Below, one piece after another: positions 36,508 to 44,463 of a DNA stretch of 52,365 nucleotides (position 1 is the stretch's first letter; every line of letters begins with the position of its first letter). The stretch is from Planktothrix agardhii NIES-204 (GTDB taxonomy: Bacteria > Cyanobacteriota > Cyanobacteriia > Cyanobacteriales > Microcoleaceae). The position numbers and the translations under genes were made by a program. The stretch lies in assembly GCA_003609755.1 (NCBI GenBank), contig AP017994.1, positions 1-52,365 of the forward strand, read 5' to 3'. Below the pieces are notes generated by a model, which was given only the letters and a program-made list of their open reading frames with translations, was not told the origin of the DNA and did not search any database.

Positions 36508-36687
36508 ATGAATCATACAAGTTTTTCGACTAAATGTCGATGGGTTTTCCCATCCATCAATAATCAATTAGTTTTATGGTTCAATAACCACTTAACTATA
36601 ACAGAGAATTTACAGAATGTAAACCGGAAAACTGTAGATTCTAATAAAAGCCAGCAACTCCTTATGATTCAAGGGGGTGCGGCGTGA
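36508..36687 (+). CDS. Small hypothetical ORF coupled to the next gene
   Basis: The ATG at 36508 gives 59 residues (MNHTSFSTKCRWVFPSINNQ...), ending LMIQGGAA. Its stop TGA overlaps the GTG start of the next gene, and its end contains the 18-base leader shared with the replication gene. It may be a translated leader that couples expression of 36684. Coding character is weak; no family is recognised. Confidence 0.35.
   Translation: MNHTSFSTKCRWVFPSINNQLVLWFNNHLTITENLQNVNRKTVDSNKSQQLLMIQGGAA
36666..36683 (+). promoter_or_regulatory. Shared 18-base translation leader, copy 2
   Basis: GATTCAAGGGGGTGCGGC is identical to 14884-14901 and also abuts a start codon (GTG 36684). Confidence 0.6.
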
Positions 36688-37043
36688 ATACCAAGAATAA
36701 GAAGCGCAAACCTGGTAACAAAAGGCGTAGCAGCACTAGGAACACTAAGAACGAGGGAATAACTACAATTTATTTCCCGATAGTTCCTTACGCCTGTGGT
36801 TTAAGGATTGCAGAAAATATAGGAGCGCTCGCGCTTGAATCCTATAGAAAACGAATAGCAGCCCCTATCGCGGCTCTGGATGCTGAAGATAAAGGATTTT
36901 GGGATTGGGCTGTTGCAGGGCAAATTCCCGTAACTAAAACCACGACTTCAGGTCGCGCCAACCATTTATTACATAGTGGTGTGGTGGCTGCTGTCGTTGG
37001 GGAAATTCCAGCTAATTATTTTAAAGCTCAAGGGTTTGGTTAA
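36684..37043 (+). CDS. Hypothetical basic protein upstream of the primase
   Basis: This 119-residue protein has a GTG start fixed by the AAGGGGGT leader. The first 25 residues are strongly basic (KNKKRKPGNKRRSSTRNTKN), suited to nucleic acid binding. The rest is hydrophobic-helical (LRIAENIGALALESYRKRIA). It lies 48 bases before the primase gene and is probably co-transcribed with it. Family not recognised; a role as a replication accessory protein would be inferred from position only. Confidence 0.55.
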   Translation: MNTKNKKRKPGNKRRSSTRNTKNEGITTIYFPIVPYACGLRIAENIGALALESYRKRIAAPIAALDAEDKGFWDWAVAGQIPVTKTTTSGRANHLLHSGVVAAVVGEIPANYFKAQGFG

Positions 37044-37091
37044 ATCCTTGAGCTTTTGTGTTTGTCGAAAATTTTTGCCAAAAGGAAAACT

Positions 37092-40000
37092 ATGAATCAC
37101 CAAAATTCTCCTTCCAACTCTTCCAACTCTTCCAACTCCTCCAATAATAACATGAAAACCCAAGATTTAATTGAAGCACTCAATAAATTACCCGACAACT
37201 TGGCATTAACTCCGGTATCCAACAAAGCCCCAAAAATCAAGAATTGGCAGAAAGGGGTTGACCGCGAAATCATAATCAAGGAGATTCAATCCGGTAGAGC
37301 CAATGGATTCGGGTTAATCACCGGAGAATTAAGCGGTTATGTTCTAGCTATTGATTGCGACGGCCCTACAGCCCACGAATTAGCAGAAAAATTAGGAGGA
37401 TTGCCGTATACCGTTTCCTTTACTTCTGGTAAGGAAGGGCGCGCCCAATATCTCTATTCAATTCCTAAGCTGTATCGGGAAACATTAAAAAATTTCACTC
37501 GGAAAGTGTTGGAAACGGGAACCAAGGAACAATTAGAACTCCGGTATAACAGTATGCAATCTGTTCTACCGCCCTCTGTTCACCCTGAAACTCAAGGATA
37601 TATCTGGACTAATTCAATCGAAAACACACCCATTGCTGAATGCCCAATATGGGTGATTGAACAAATTCTGGATGAAAAACCGGAACAGCCGACACTCGAT
37701 TTTACCAAAACTCCTCAACAAGACCCGATACCTTTAATTCAATGTCTGAGTCGTGAACATCGGGAGTGGGTAGCCAGTGGCACAAGTCAAGGGGGAAGGA
37801 ATAGCAACGGAGCGGAATTAGCTAGGGATGTTATAGGGACTGAATCACGGCTTCAATATTTAGGAATTTCTTACAGTGATTCTGCAAGAGATTTATTTGA
37901 TGAATATTGCGATCACTGCAATCCTAGTATTAACGATAAGGAGCGTGAGGCGATTTGGAACAGCGCAATTAAAAGCAATCCCACTCCTTGCCTAAGCGAT
38001 GACAAATTAGAGAATTGCTACAAGGCTTGGACTAGAAAATCAATAAACACCTCAAAACCCAACTATCAAACATCAGGAGATGCAGCGTTAAAACCTGAAC
38101 AGCAATCAAATGTAATTCCCTTCCGCGTGCAACAACCCCAATTAAATATTGAGGATATTGAGGATGAACTAAGGCATTTATTGGAACAAAACCTATCTAA
38201 GTCCAAACAGCAATTAAAAATCAATGAATTGGCTACAAAGGCTAATGTTCAACCGAGAGAATTACAGGAAATTTATAATAAAATCCAACAGGAGCAGGAG
38301 CAGGAACTAGATAATGATTCAATCAAACCCGAGCTTGATGAATTATTGGAGAATCAAAATCAATCCCTTGATACTTCCAAATATTTACCAGGGAACTTAA
38401 ACAAAATTTCTGATTTTGCGACTCGCTTATGTTTACGGCCTGAGTTGGGGCTAACAATTCTCTATACAACAATTAGTTCACTACTAAAAGTAGGGTCAAA
38501 AATCCGCTTGTCCGATTACACGGATTTTGATCAACCAATGGGATTATATAGCGCGATTGTTGCCGAACCTTCCCAGAGGAAATCACCGTTAATAAATGCG
38601 ATCGCAACCAAACCGCTCCGAGAACTCCAAAAAAAAGCCAAGGATGAATTCAAGGAGCAAATGAAGCAATATGAGCTTGACATGAAGGATTTTGAGCATG
38701 ATGATTCCCTACCCGAGCCAATAAAGCCAACAATGAGACGCTATTACATTAATAGCGGTTCAGGTGCCGGGATGAGAGATTTAATCAATGCTCAATCAAA
38801 AAATAGTTGGGGATTGGCAATTTTATCAGATGAAATCTCTGGCCATTTTAAATCCCAGAAGAAATCCTATAACATTGGCCAAACGGAGGATCTACTTTCC
38901 TATTACGACGGCTTTGGAAAAATAGACGCATTAAAGGACAGTCTAGCTTCTGATTTTGATGAGTGCCTAGTTTCAATACTAGGGGGTATCCAACCCAAAG
39001 TGATCAGGGAATTTAATGACGGTTCCGACGACAACGGCGGTCATTCACGGTTTAATTTTGTTAATCAACCAACTGTTCCTTTTCTGATCCCGGAAAATCC
39101 CCCTGGCTCGCTTGATTTACTCCCCCTGATTACTAGCACCTACGAAAAAATCTCAGAGCTACCTCAACTGGATTTGCGATTATCCCCCGAAGCTAAAAAG
39201 CATTTTGAGATTCTCAATAATAAATGTGAGACGTACCGCATCAAAGCCAAAAGCCAAGCCTTAGCCGCGTTATGGGGAAAAATGCCCGGCAAAATAGGAC
39301 GTTTCGCAGCGTTGATTCATGTTGTAGAGCGGGTTGCTTCTGGCCAAGTTGTTGACCCCATTGTAGAGAAGGGGACGCTAATTAAAGCCGCTAAGTTAGC
39401 TAAGTTTTATTTTAAGGAAGCTCAAAACCTCTATGCGGGGTGTGGTGATGAGTTAGCACCCCAATTAGTAAAAATCTTAGAGTTGGCTTTAAAACGTCAA
39501 AACCAAATCACGGCACGGGACGTTAAACAATTTGATTGGAGTTTTAAAAAATCAACTCCTGACGATATTAGAGGTATGTTTACCCAATTGGTTGGGATGG
39601 GCCATGGTTTCCTTGAGGGTTCCGGTTCACGGTTAAAATTCTCATCCCAATCCCAAAAATCTAAAACTGTAGAGGATTTTGAAAACTGTAGAGGAACTGT
39701 AGATGACTGTAGAGGAACTGTAGATGAAACTGTAGATGAAAAAATCCTACAACCATACGGGTTTCAGACAACTGTAGATGTTGTAGAGGAAAATCAAAAA
39801 AATGATTTGAAATCTAAACAAACTAACAACAGGGATGAAGCAACCCAATATGTAGATGTTCAAGTTTTTGTCAATGAAACTGTAGATGGTAAAAAAACCT
39901 CTACAACATCTACAAATGGCTGCAACCCTTGTGATAGCGGAAAAAGTTCATCTACAGTTTCCTCTACAGTTGCATCTACAGTTCTTAAATCCTCTACAGT

Positions 40001-40367
40001 TTGCGGTTCGGGTATACAACCCGAACCAATAGACTTTGACAAACTAAAAGTAGGCGATATCCTATTCGACAAAGCTGGGAACCCGCATCAGATTACGAGA
40101 TGGGATATCCCTAACAATATGTGGCAGACACATAGAAAGGATGGTTATATCTCACGGGACGACATTATGAATACTGATGAATTCCATCGAGCGACTGTAG
40201 AGGATATCGCTGGCTTGATGCCAAAAATCATCGCAGCTAAAAACAAGGTACAAGCCAAATGGCTATGCGATATTTACGGCGGTGATTCAACATCGTTAAT
40301 GGCGTTGGCTTTCATTACCAACCCAGAAGGCTTCTGTGAAATTTACGAATTTGATTCCTGGGATTAA
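37092..40367 (+). CDS. Primase-polymerase / DUF3987 replication protein
   Basis: The ATG at 37092, with AAAAGGAAAAC just upstream, gives about 1091 residues. The N-terminus has a bifunctional primase-polymerase-like domain (GFGLITGELSGYVLAIDCDG near residue 70-89; QLELRYNSMQSVLPPSVHPE near 150-170). A PriCT-like helical region follows. The centre (about 430-790) is DUF3987-like, with GLYSAIVAEPSQRKSPLINA in place of a canonical P-loop. The C-terminal linker is encoded by AACTGTAGA-type repeats and rich in TVD/STV, before a last conserved block. It begins with an SNSSNSSNSS tract. It probably primes plasmid DNA synthesis alongside the CyRepA1-like protein. Confidence 0.75.
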   Translation: MNHQNSPSNSSNSSNSSNNNMKTQDLIEALNKLPDNLALTPVSNKAPKIKNWQKGVDREIIIKEIQSGRANGFGLITGELSGYVLAIDCDGPTAHELAEKLGGLPYTVSFTSGKEGRAQYLYSIPKLYRETLKNFTRKVLETGTKEQLELRYNSMQSVLPPSVHPETQGYIWTNSIENTPIAECPIWVIEQILDEKPEQPTLDFTKTPQQDPIPLIQCLSREHREWVASGTSQGGRNSNGAELARDVIGTESRLQYLGISYSDSARDLFDEYCDHCNPSINDKEREAIWNSAIKSNPTPCLSDDKLENCYKAWTRKSINTSKPNYQTSGDAALKPEQQSNVIPFRVQQPQLNIEDIEDELRHLLEQNLSKSKQQLKINELATKANVQPRELQEIYNKIQQEQEQELDNDSIKPELDELLENQNQSLDTSKYLPGNLNKISDFATRLCLRPELGLTILYTTISSLLKVGSKIRLSDYTDFDQPMGLYSAIVAEPSQRKSPLINAIATKPLRELQKKAKDEFKEQMKQYELDMKDFEHDDSLPEPIKPTMRRYYINSGSGAGMRDLINAQSKNSWGLAILSDEISGHFKSQKKSYNIGQTEDLLSYYDGFGKIDALKDSLASDFDECLVSILGGIQPKVIREFNDGSDDNGGHSRFNFVNQPTVPFLIPENPPGSLDLLPLITSTYEKISELPQLDLRLSPEAKKHFEILNNKCETYRIKAKSQALAALWGKMPGKIGRFAALIHVVERVASGQVVDPIVEKGTLIKAAKLAKFYFKEAQNLYAGCGDELAPQLVKILELALKRQNQITARDVKQFDWSFKKSTPDDIRGMFTQLVGMGHGFLEGSGSRLKFSSQSQKSKTVEDFENCRGTVDDCRGTVDETVDEKILQPYGFQTTVDVVEENQKNDLKSKQTNNRDEATQYVDVQVFVNETVDGKKTSTTSTNGCNPCDSGKSSSTVSSTVASTVLKSSTVCGSGIQPEPIDFDKLKVGDILFDKAGNPHQITRWDIPNNMWQTHRKDGYISRDDIMNTDEFHRATVEDIAGLMPKIIAAKNKVQAKWLCDIYGGDSTSLMALAFITNPEGFCEIYEFDSWD
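39663..40010. repeat. In-gene AACTGTAG repeats in two opposed blocks
   Basis: ACTGTAGA(G/T)GA occurs about ten times in direct orientation from 39665 to 39892. The reverse form (CTCTACA/TCTACAGTT) occurs about six times from 39900 to 40003. One further direct copy is at 40195. The blocks are inverted relative to each other around about 39895. They lie within the primase gene and encode a low-complexity TVDE/SSTV linker. Confidence 0.85.
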
Positions 40368-40462
40368 TGGCGATCGCTATTCTCCAACCCTTCAAAATAC
40401 TCAATAAGAACATGAATTTGTGAAATGTGATCATTGATAGCCATGATTGAATTCACACCTTG

Positions 40463-40519
40463 TAGGGGTAAAGACAAGATACGCGCAAAATTTAGCACGA
40501 CGTAAAGTTTTGTAACAAA
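40463..40519. repeat. Dispersed 55-bp repeat, second copy
   Basis: This copy matches 29269-29324 over most of its length, with GTAAAG, CGCGCAAAAT, ACG(A)TGTAAAGTTTTGT conserved. It lies in the 285-bp gap between the primase and the parA gene, next to the partition repeats. Confidence 0.55.
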
Positions 40520-40544
40520 ATACCTATCCCGTTTTGGGAATTGA

Positions 40545-40600
40545 TTAAACATTTAAACATCTTTACATCTAAACATTTAAACATCTAAGCATTTAAACGG
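40545..40600. repeat. Upstream partition-site-like repeats
   Basis: ACATTTAAACATCT-type units recur four to five times (ATTAAACATTTAAACATC, ACATCTAAACATTTAAACAT, AAGCATTTAAAC). A further inverted TTTAAACATTCAGATG lies at 40656-40670 over the parA start. Similar units follow the partition genes. The arrangement suggests a centromere bound by the RHH protein. Confidence 0.7.
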
Positions 40601-40652
40601 TCAGAAGCCGATAAAATAAGGACAGCAGATCTAGTGATTTGCTGCCTTTGAA

Positions 40653-41267
40653 ATGTTTAAACATTCAGATGTCCAGATGATTATAACAATAGCCTCTTTT
40701 AAAGGGGGAGTAGGGAAGTCTACCACAGCCCTGCATTTAGCAGTTTATCTACAAAGCAAAGCCGACACTCTGTTAGTGGATGGAGATTTAAACCGCAGTG
40801 CTTTGGACTGGGCTAGTCGGGGGACATTGCCTGTGAAAGTTGTGGATGAGAAACAAGGGGTCAAGTTTGCCAGACAATTTGAGCATATTGTGATTGATAC
40901 ACCAGCCCGACCCAATCCCGAAGACTTAAAAACGATTGCGGAAGGATGTGATTTACTGGTGCTCCCCACTTCTCCCGATGCTTTAGCAATCCGAGCTACC
41001 TTACAAATGGTCGATGCTCTGCATAGTCTTCAGAGTAATTATAAAATCCTTTTGACTGTGATTCCCCCCAAACCGAATCGTAGTGGCTCTGAAGCCCGAC
41101 TCGCTATAGAAAAAGCCGGACTTCCAATTTTTCAAGGAGGGATTAGACGGTTGGCAGTATTTCAGAAAGCCGCCTTAGAAGGTATTTCTGTTAATCAGGT
41201 CAATGATGCCTATTCCAAAGCCGCATGGCAATGTTATCAACAAGTTGGACGGGAGATTTTACCATGA
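40653..41267 (+). CDS. parA: ParA-family plasmid partition ATPase
   Basis: This 204-residue short (type Ib-like) ParA has the deviant Walker A FKGGVGKSTTALHLAVYL near residue 16-33, the Walker A' strand LLVDGDLNRSALDWASRG, Walker B HIVIDTPARPNPEDLK, and DLLVLPTSPDALAIRATLQM. It positions plasmid copies before division using ATP-dependent DNA binding. A start at ATG 40677 (MIITIASFKGGVGKS) is equally plausible and closer to family norms. Its stop overlaps the ATG of the RHH gene. ATTTAAACAT repeats lie on both sides of the pair. Confidence 0.92.
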   Translation: MFKHSDVQMIITIASFKGGVGKSTTALHLAVYLQSKADTLLVDGDLNRSALDWASRGTLPVKVVDEKQGVKFARQFEHIVIDTPARPNPEDLKTIAEGCDLLVLPTSPDALAIRATLQMVDALHSLQSNYKILLTVIPPKPNRSGSEARLAIEKAGLPIFQGGIRRLAVFQKAALEGISVNQVNDAYSKAAWQCYQQVGREILP

Positions 41268-41509
41268 GCCGTTTTGATAATTTGTTTAATGTCGCCAAAG
41301 GCAAAGATGCCACAACACCCCCAGACGATTTATCCGGTGCGGACAAACTCAGCAAAAGCAAAGACCCCAACTATGTCCGAACCACTATTTACCTTCCACG
41401 CGAACTGCACCGGAAGCTCAAAACCCAAGCCACAATAGACGGTGAGGAAATGAGTCAAATCATTGAACAACTCGTTGATAATTGGTTATCTGAACATTCA
41501 GATATTTAA
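41264..41509 (+). CDS. Ribbon-helix-helix partition partner (ParG/CopG-like)
   Basis: The ATG at 41264 overlaps the parA stop (ATGA) and gives 81 residues. A flexible N-terminus (NVAKGKDATTPPDDLSGADK) is followed by a ribbon-helix-helix domain: VRTTIYLPRELHRKLKTQA and EEMSQIIEQLVDNWLSEH. This matches ParG-type centromere-binding proteins: mobile N-tail plus RHH. It should bind the flanking ATTTAAACAT repeats and stimulate ParA. The binding site is inferred from position and repetition. Confidence 0.85.
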   Translation: MSRFDNLFNVAKGKDATTPPDDLSGADKLSKSKDPNYVRTTIYLPRELHRKLKTQATIDGEEMSQIIEQLVDNWLSEHSDI

Positions 41510-41540
41510 ACATTTAAACATCTGAACATTTAAACATTTT
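41491..41540. repeat. Downstream partition-site-like repeats
   Basis: GAACATTCAGATATTTAAAC, ATTTAAACATCT and GAACATTTAAACAT are the same motif family as at 40545-40600. They overlap the last codons of the RHH gene. Confidence 0.7.
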
Positions 41541-41672
41541 AGATTCACTTAGCTTTTCCCTATCGTCTAGTTTTTTCTTCATCCCCAAAATCTGTGAAAG
41601 TTGGGTGGTTGACCATTTTAGTAAATACAATTACAATCGAATTAATAACCACAATCTAAGCACAATTAACAA

Positions 41673-42215
41673 ATGTTAATGTTAGACACCACTTACATTG
41701 AAAAAATAACTGGATTAAGTGGAACTACAGTTGAATCAGTTATCGAGGGCTTGATTAAATTTGTTCAATTAGAACTACGGGCAGGCAACGAAGTTAAAAT
41801 CGTTGATTTTGGAGTCTTTTACCCTAAAGAACTAGGTGAACGACAAGCTCGGAATCCGCGCACTGGAGAATCAATTATCGCTAAACCCCGAACTAAACCC
41901 CGTGTCCGGTTCTTTGATAGTTTTGAAAAATCTATTCAGGATTCTGATTCTACCCCAACTCCTCCAACTACCCCAACTACCCCTGCTCCCCCAACTATTC
42001 CCCCGACTCTAACCGCTCCGGAATCTGTACCCCCGCCAGTACCAGCAGCAGTATCAAATAGGATTTGGCACATTGTTAAAGATGGGGTTGCTATCCCAAT
42101 TTCTGAATCGGAATTAAAATGGCAAATCACCCCCGATACCCTAGTTTGGACTGAGGGACAAGACGGTTGGAAATCTGCTTCTGAAGTCCCCAAATTAAAA
42201 TACTTATTTTCCTGA
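41673..42215 (+). CDS. HU-family protein fused to a GYF_2 domain
   Basis: This 180-residue protein has an N-terminal HU/IHF-type DNA-binding domain (residues about 1-90), with VKIVDFGVFYPKELGERQAR and NPRTGESIIAKPRTKPRVRF as the beta-arm. A Pro/Thr-rich linker (about 93-125) leads to a C-terminal GYF_2-type domain: WHIVKDGVAIPISESELKWQ and WTEGQDGWKSASEVPKL. HU bends and compacts DNA; GYF_2 domains bind Pro-rich peptides or membrane partners. The fusion suggests a DNA-bending protein that recruits another protein. A start at 41679 is also possible. A bidirectional terminator follows. Confidence 0.85.
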   Translation: MLMLDTTYIEKITGLSGTTVESVIEGLIKFVQLELRAGNEVKIVDFGVFYPKELGERQARNPRTGESIIAKPRTKPRVRFFDSFEKSIQDSDSTPTPPTTPTTPAPPTIPPTLTAPESVPPPVPAAVSNRIWHIVKDGVAIPISESELKWQITPDTLVWTEGQDGWKSASEVPKLKYLFS

Positions 42216-42248
42216 ATCCCCGAAATTAAGTCCCCGAAATTAAGTCCA

Positions 42249-42288
42249 TAAAAAAAGACTAGGATGGGCTGATCCATAGTCTTTTTTT
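42249..42288. terminator. Bidirectional rho-independent terminator
   Basis: AAAAAAAGACTAGGAT pairs with ATCCATAGTCTTTTTTT around a short loop (one bulged A). It has T-runs on both strands and separates the HU fusion gene from the convergent gene at 42323. Confidence 0.85.
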
Positions 42289-42322
42289 AATGCCAAAACT
42301 TTAGAAAGGGAGAGACAAGAAA

Positions 42323-42832
42323 TTAAGTTTGAGTTAACAAGGCTTGTGCATAAATTGTTTCACCATCACTACTTAGTCCCGTAATGAATAATCCGGTATA
42401 GGGGTCAGGGGAAGTTCCCGTATCTTCAACGTACAAAACTCTAGGAGTATCTAACAATTTAAAGAGCGAGTACAGTTGGATGTAATATTCCGAGGATTCT
42501 GCCGTGACTTCTAAAGTTTCAATTCCGGCTCCTCCGATTACCGCAGTTGCTCCGGCTTGAAATTCAGTTAGGGCTTGCTGAACTAATGGGGAAAATGTTT
42601 CTTTCAAACCCATCACTCGAACAGTCCGCTCCGGGGGTTTATACCCTTCTACTCCAACAGCTTTTTTCCGGGCTGCGGCATCTAAACTTAGAACTTTTTT
42701 ATCATCTAACGGGGTCTTTGAGCGCTTAATTGCTAACGGACTATCCGATTCTGATTCTCCCCAAAAGTTAAAATCTGAAACTGCATCTTTTAGTGTCGAA
42801 ACTGCTAACTTAGCCGTAATTTGTGAAACCAT
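42323..42832 (-). CDS. Hypothetical protein
   Basis: This 169-residue protein has an alpha/beta C-terminal half (FQAGATAVIGGAGIETLEVT, YYIQLYSLFKLLDTPRVLYV, DPYTGLFITGLSSDGETIYA). The N-terminal half is disordered and charged. The repeated hydrophobic strands suggest a phage-tail-like or structural fold, but no family can be named. It is the last minus-strand gene before the bidirectional terminator; a T-run terminator at 42902-42935 separates it from the Ycf35-like operon, so it is probably transcribed on its own. Confidence 0.55.
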   Translation of the reverse strand: MVSQITAKLAVSTLKDAVSDFNFWGESESDSPLAIKRSKTPLDDKKVLSLDAAARKKAVGVEGYKPPERTVRVMGLKETFSPLVQQALTEFQAGATAVIGGAGIETLEVTAESSEYYIQLYSLFKLLDTPRVLYVEDTGTSPDPYTGLFITGLSSDGETIYAQALLTQT

Positions 42833-42901
42833 TTTAATTCAAAATAACAACTGTACTTCTATCATACTACAATATTTTATTTTTGACAATAATAAATCAC
42901 A

Positions 42902-42935
42902 ATAAAAAAAAGCCCTCAGAATCCTGAAGACTTTT
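42902..42935 (-). terminator. Terminator of the Ycf46/Ycf35-like operon
   Basis: On the minus strand CTTCAGGATTCTGAGGGC folds into a six-base stem and is followed by TTTTTTTTATT. It lies 20 bases after the DUF1257 gene. Confidence 0.7.
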
Positions 42936-42954
42936 ATCCTTAATATTATTGGTT

Positions 42955-43353
42955 TTAGCTCCATTTACCAGCAACAATCTTAATAGTTCCATCATTCTCA
43001 GTTTGGGATTCAATCTCAAATCCTTGAGCTAGTAGTTGATAAATTGTATTTTCCCTTGCATACATCGGTAATAAAGCCTCCATAAATTTAGTTTTCCCCC
43101 AAGCATCGTTATCGGAAATAAATTCATATTCTCCTTGAGAATTGAGCTTGAATCCTAAATTATAGTTATGCCTTGGTCGTCGAATAACAAAGTCTGCTAT
43201 TGTGCTATTGCCATAATAATCCTTGATAATGCTATTGGTTTCGAGAGTTGCTCCGGTTAGAATATCAAGTTGGGATTGTAGTAATTTATGGAGAACTCGT
43301 TCAAGGATAACATGGCTTTTGATTGAGGTTTTGATAGTTGTTAGATGTGACAT
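42955..43353 (-). CDS. DUF1257 (Ycf35-like) protein
   Basis: This 132-residue protein begins MSHLTTIKTSIKSHVILERV, the characteristic start of the Ycf35/DUF1257 family of cyanobacteria and red-algal plastids. The middle has ADFVIRRPRHNYNLGFKLNS and the C-terminus KIVAGKW. Function is not established; the gene is usually found with DUF2997 and a Ycf46-like AAA ATPase, and the same neighbours occur here. AGGAG about 8 bases upstream supports the start. Its presence on a plasmid is notable. Confidence 0.85.
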   Translation of the reverse strand: MSHLTTIKTSIKSHVILERVLHKLLQSQLDILTGATLETNSIIKDYYGNSTIADFVIRRPRHNYNLGFKLNSQGEYEFISDNDAWGKTKFMEALLPMYARENTIYQLLAQGFEIESQTENDGTIKIVAGKWS

Positions 43354-43444
43354 AATTTACTCCTGAGTTAATGATTTTAGTTTAGATAGAATTGATGTTT
43401 GAGAAGCAACATCGTAATTAGAAAAAGAGTTGGAATCAACAAAA

Positions 43445-43648
43445 CTAAAATCCTTGCCATAAATTATCCTCTTGTTCTTGATTAATTAGGTTTTGTTCTT
43501 GATATTCAGGTAAAAGTTGTTGAGATTTGACTTCTCCAAGTTCTAAATCCTTAGTAAGTTCAGTACAACTACTGCCAGAACCATTGAGAACTTTTTCAGT
43601 GATTGTGCCATCGGGATTGATGGTAAATTCGACTTTGTAATATTGCAT
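43445..43648 (-). CDS. DUF2997 protein
   Basis: This 67-residue protein has the DUF2997 core: YKVEFTINPDGTITEKVLNG followed by SSCTELTKDLE with the conserved Cys. The family is a small partner encoded next to DUF1257 genes. Here it lies 91 bases upstream of that gene in the same orientation, with AGGAGAAACC before the ATG. The C-terminal tail is Gln/Glu-rich (LLPEYQEQNLINQEQEDN) and longer than the core. Role unknown. Confidence 0.8.
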   Translation of the reverse strand: MQYYKVEFTINPDGTITEKVLNGSGSSCTELTKDLELGEVKSQQLLPEYQEQNLINQEQEDNLWQGF

Positions 43649-43733
43649 TGGTTTCTCCTAATTAAATACTGAGAATTGTTAGGTAGTAATCCCCTAATTA
43701 ATTACTTGATTTGATTAAGGGATTAATTAACTT

Positions 43734-43970
43734 TTAGTCTTCAGAAAATCCTTCAGTTCTCATGTAATCAGCTACACAGGAATTACACCAGTCAAGGTAA
43801 TCATCAGTTGCGCCATGACACCAAGGAACAAGTTTTTGACATCGGTAACACTCAAATATCATTCCAGATTCACACTTTTTACAATTACAACCTCTAGGCG
43901 GAAGCCCGACTATTTCTAAGAGATTTTGAGAGAGATTGAAAAGTTGTAAGTTAATAAATTCTTTATTCAT
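43734..43970 (-). CDS. Small Cys-rich (zinc-ribbon-like) protein
   Basis: This 78-residue protein has eight cysteines in CxxC-type pairs: CNCKKC, CYRCQ, WCHG and WCNSCVADY. It is probably a zinc-binding protein. It begins two bases after the end of the ASCH-domain gene and ends 85 bases before DUF2997, so it belongs to the same operon. I do not recognise the family. The acidic C-terminus (MRTEGFSED) and aromatic residues suggest a protein-binding adaptor, which is only a guess. Confidence 0.65.
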   Translation of the reverse strand: MNKEFINLQLFNLSQNLLEIVGLPPRGCNCKKCESGMIFECYRCQKLVPWCHGATDDYLDWCNSCVADYMRTEGFSED

Positions 43971-43972
43971 GT

Positions 43973-44419
43973 CTAGTTTCCTAATTGTTGTTGAATTTGA
44001 ACATAAATGTTATCGGGAACAGTCCATAATCCAGGCATTCCCCGTGCCGCAATTGGGTTAGGAAGTCGCTTAATGTTCGTGAGTTCCCAAGCATAAAGTC
44101 CAGGTGCCCAATACCCAGACACTCGCTCAAGATGTGATTGTTTATTAATCAGTTCTTTTGTCATCAAATGAATGTCTTTGAGAGTGGCAATGGCAATGAT
44201 TTTCCCGAATGTTGAGTTGAAATAAGTTTCATCAAAGCTGAAAGTCCCTTTCAGAGCGAAAAGAATATCAATATAATCTTCTAAGGGACTCAACGGTTCT
44301 TTCCCTACATGAATTGCTAGTTTTCCTCTATAATTCCGTTGCCAACTACGGGTTTCAAATTGTTTCTTTCCTTTGACTAAGAGACTAGCCCAAGGTTGAT
44401 GTATTGTTAATGCTTGCAT
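43973..44419 (-). CDS. ASCH-domain protein
   Basis: The ATG at 44419, preceded by AGGAG at a spacing of nine bases, gives 148 residues; an upstream ATG at 44452 lacks this. The ASCH signature is MQALTIHQPWASLLVKGKKQ followed by FETRSWQRNYRGKLAIHVGK. Later segments are FGKIIAIATLKDIHLMTKE and GYWAPGLYAWELTNIKRL. ASCH domains are beta-barrels related to PUA and bind RNA or modified nucleotides; some are nucleases or cytidine-derivative hydrolases. The operon context (Ycf46/35-like) gives no clearer role. The family assignment is secure, the substrate unknown. Confidence 0.85.
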   Translation of the reverse strand: MQALTIHQPWASLLVKGKKQFETRSWQRNYRGKLAIHVGKEPLSPLEDYIDILFALKGTFSFDETYFNSTFGKIIAIATLKDIHLMTKELINKQSHLERVSGYWAPGLYAWELTNIKRLPNPIAARGMPGLWTVPDNIYVQIQQQLGN

Positions 44420-44463
44420 TTGTTTTCTCCTAAAAATAACTAAAATCATCAAGCGGTAGCTAA

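Noticed and set aside
40364-40552. 62-residue minus-strand frame between the primase and parA
   Set aside because: It overlaps the primase stop and a dispersed repeat, has no convincing ribosome site, and its composition is not protein-like throughout. A 26-residue sub-frame from about 40443 cannot be supported either.
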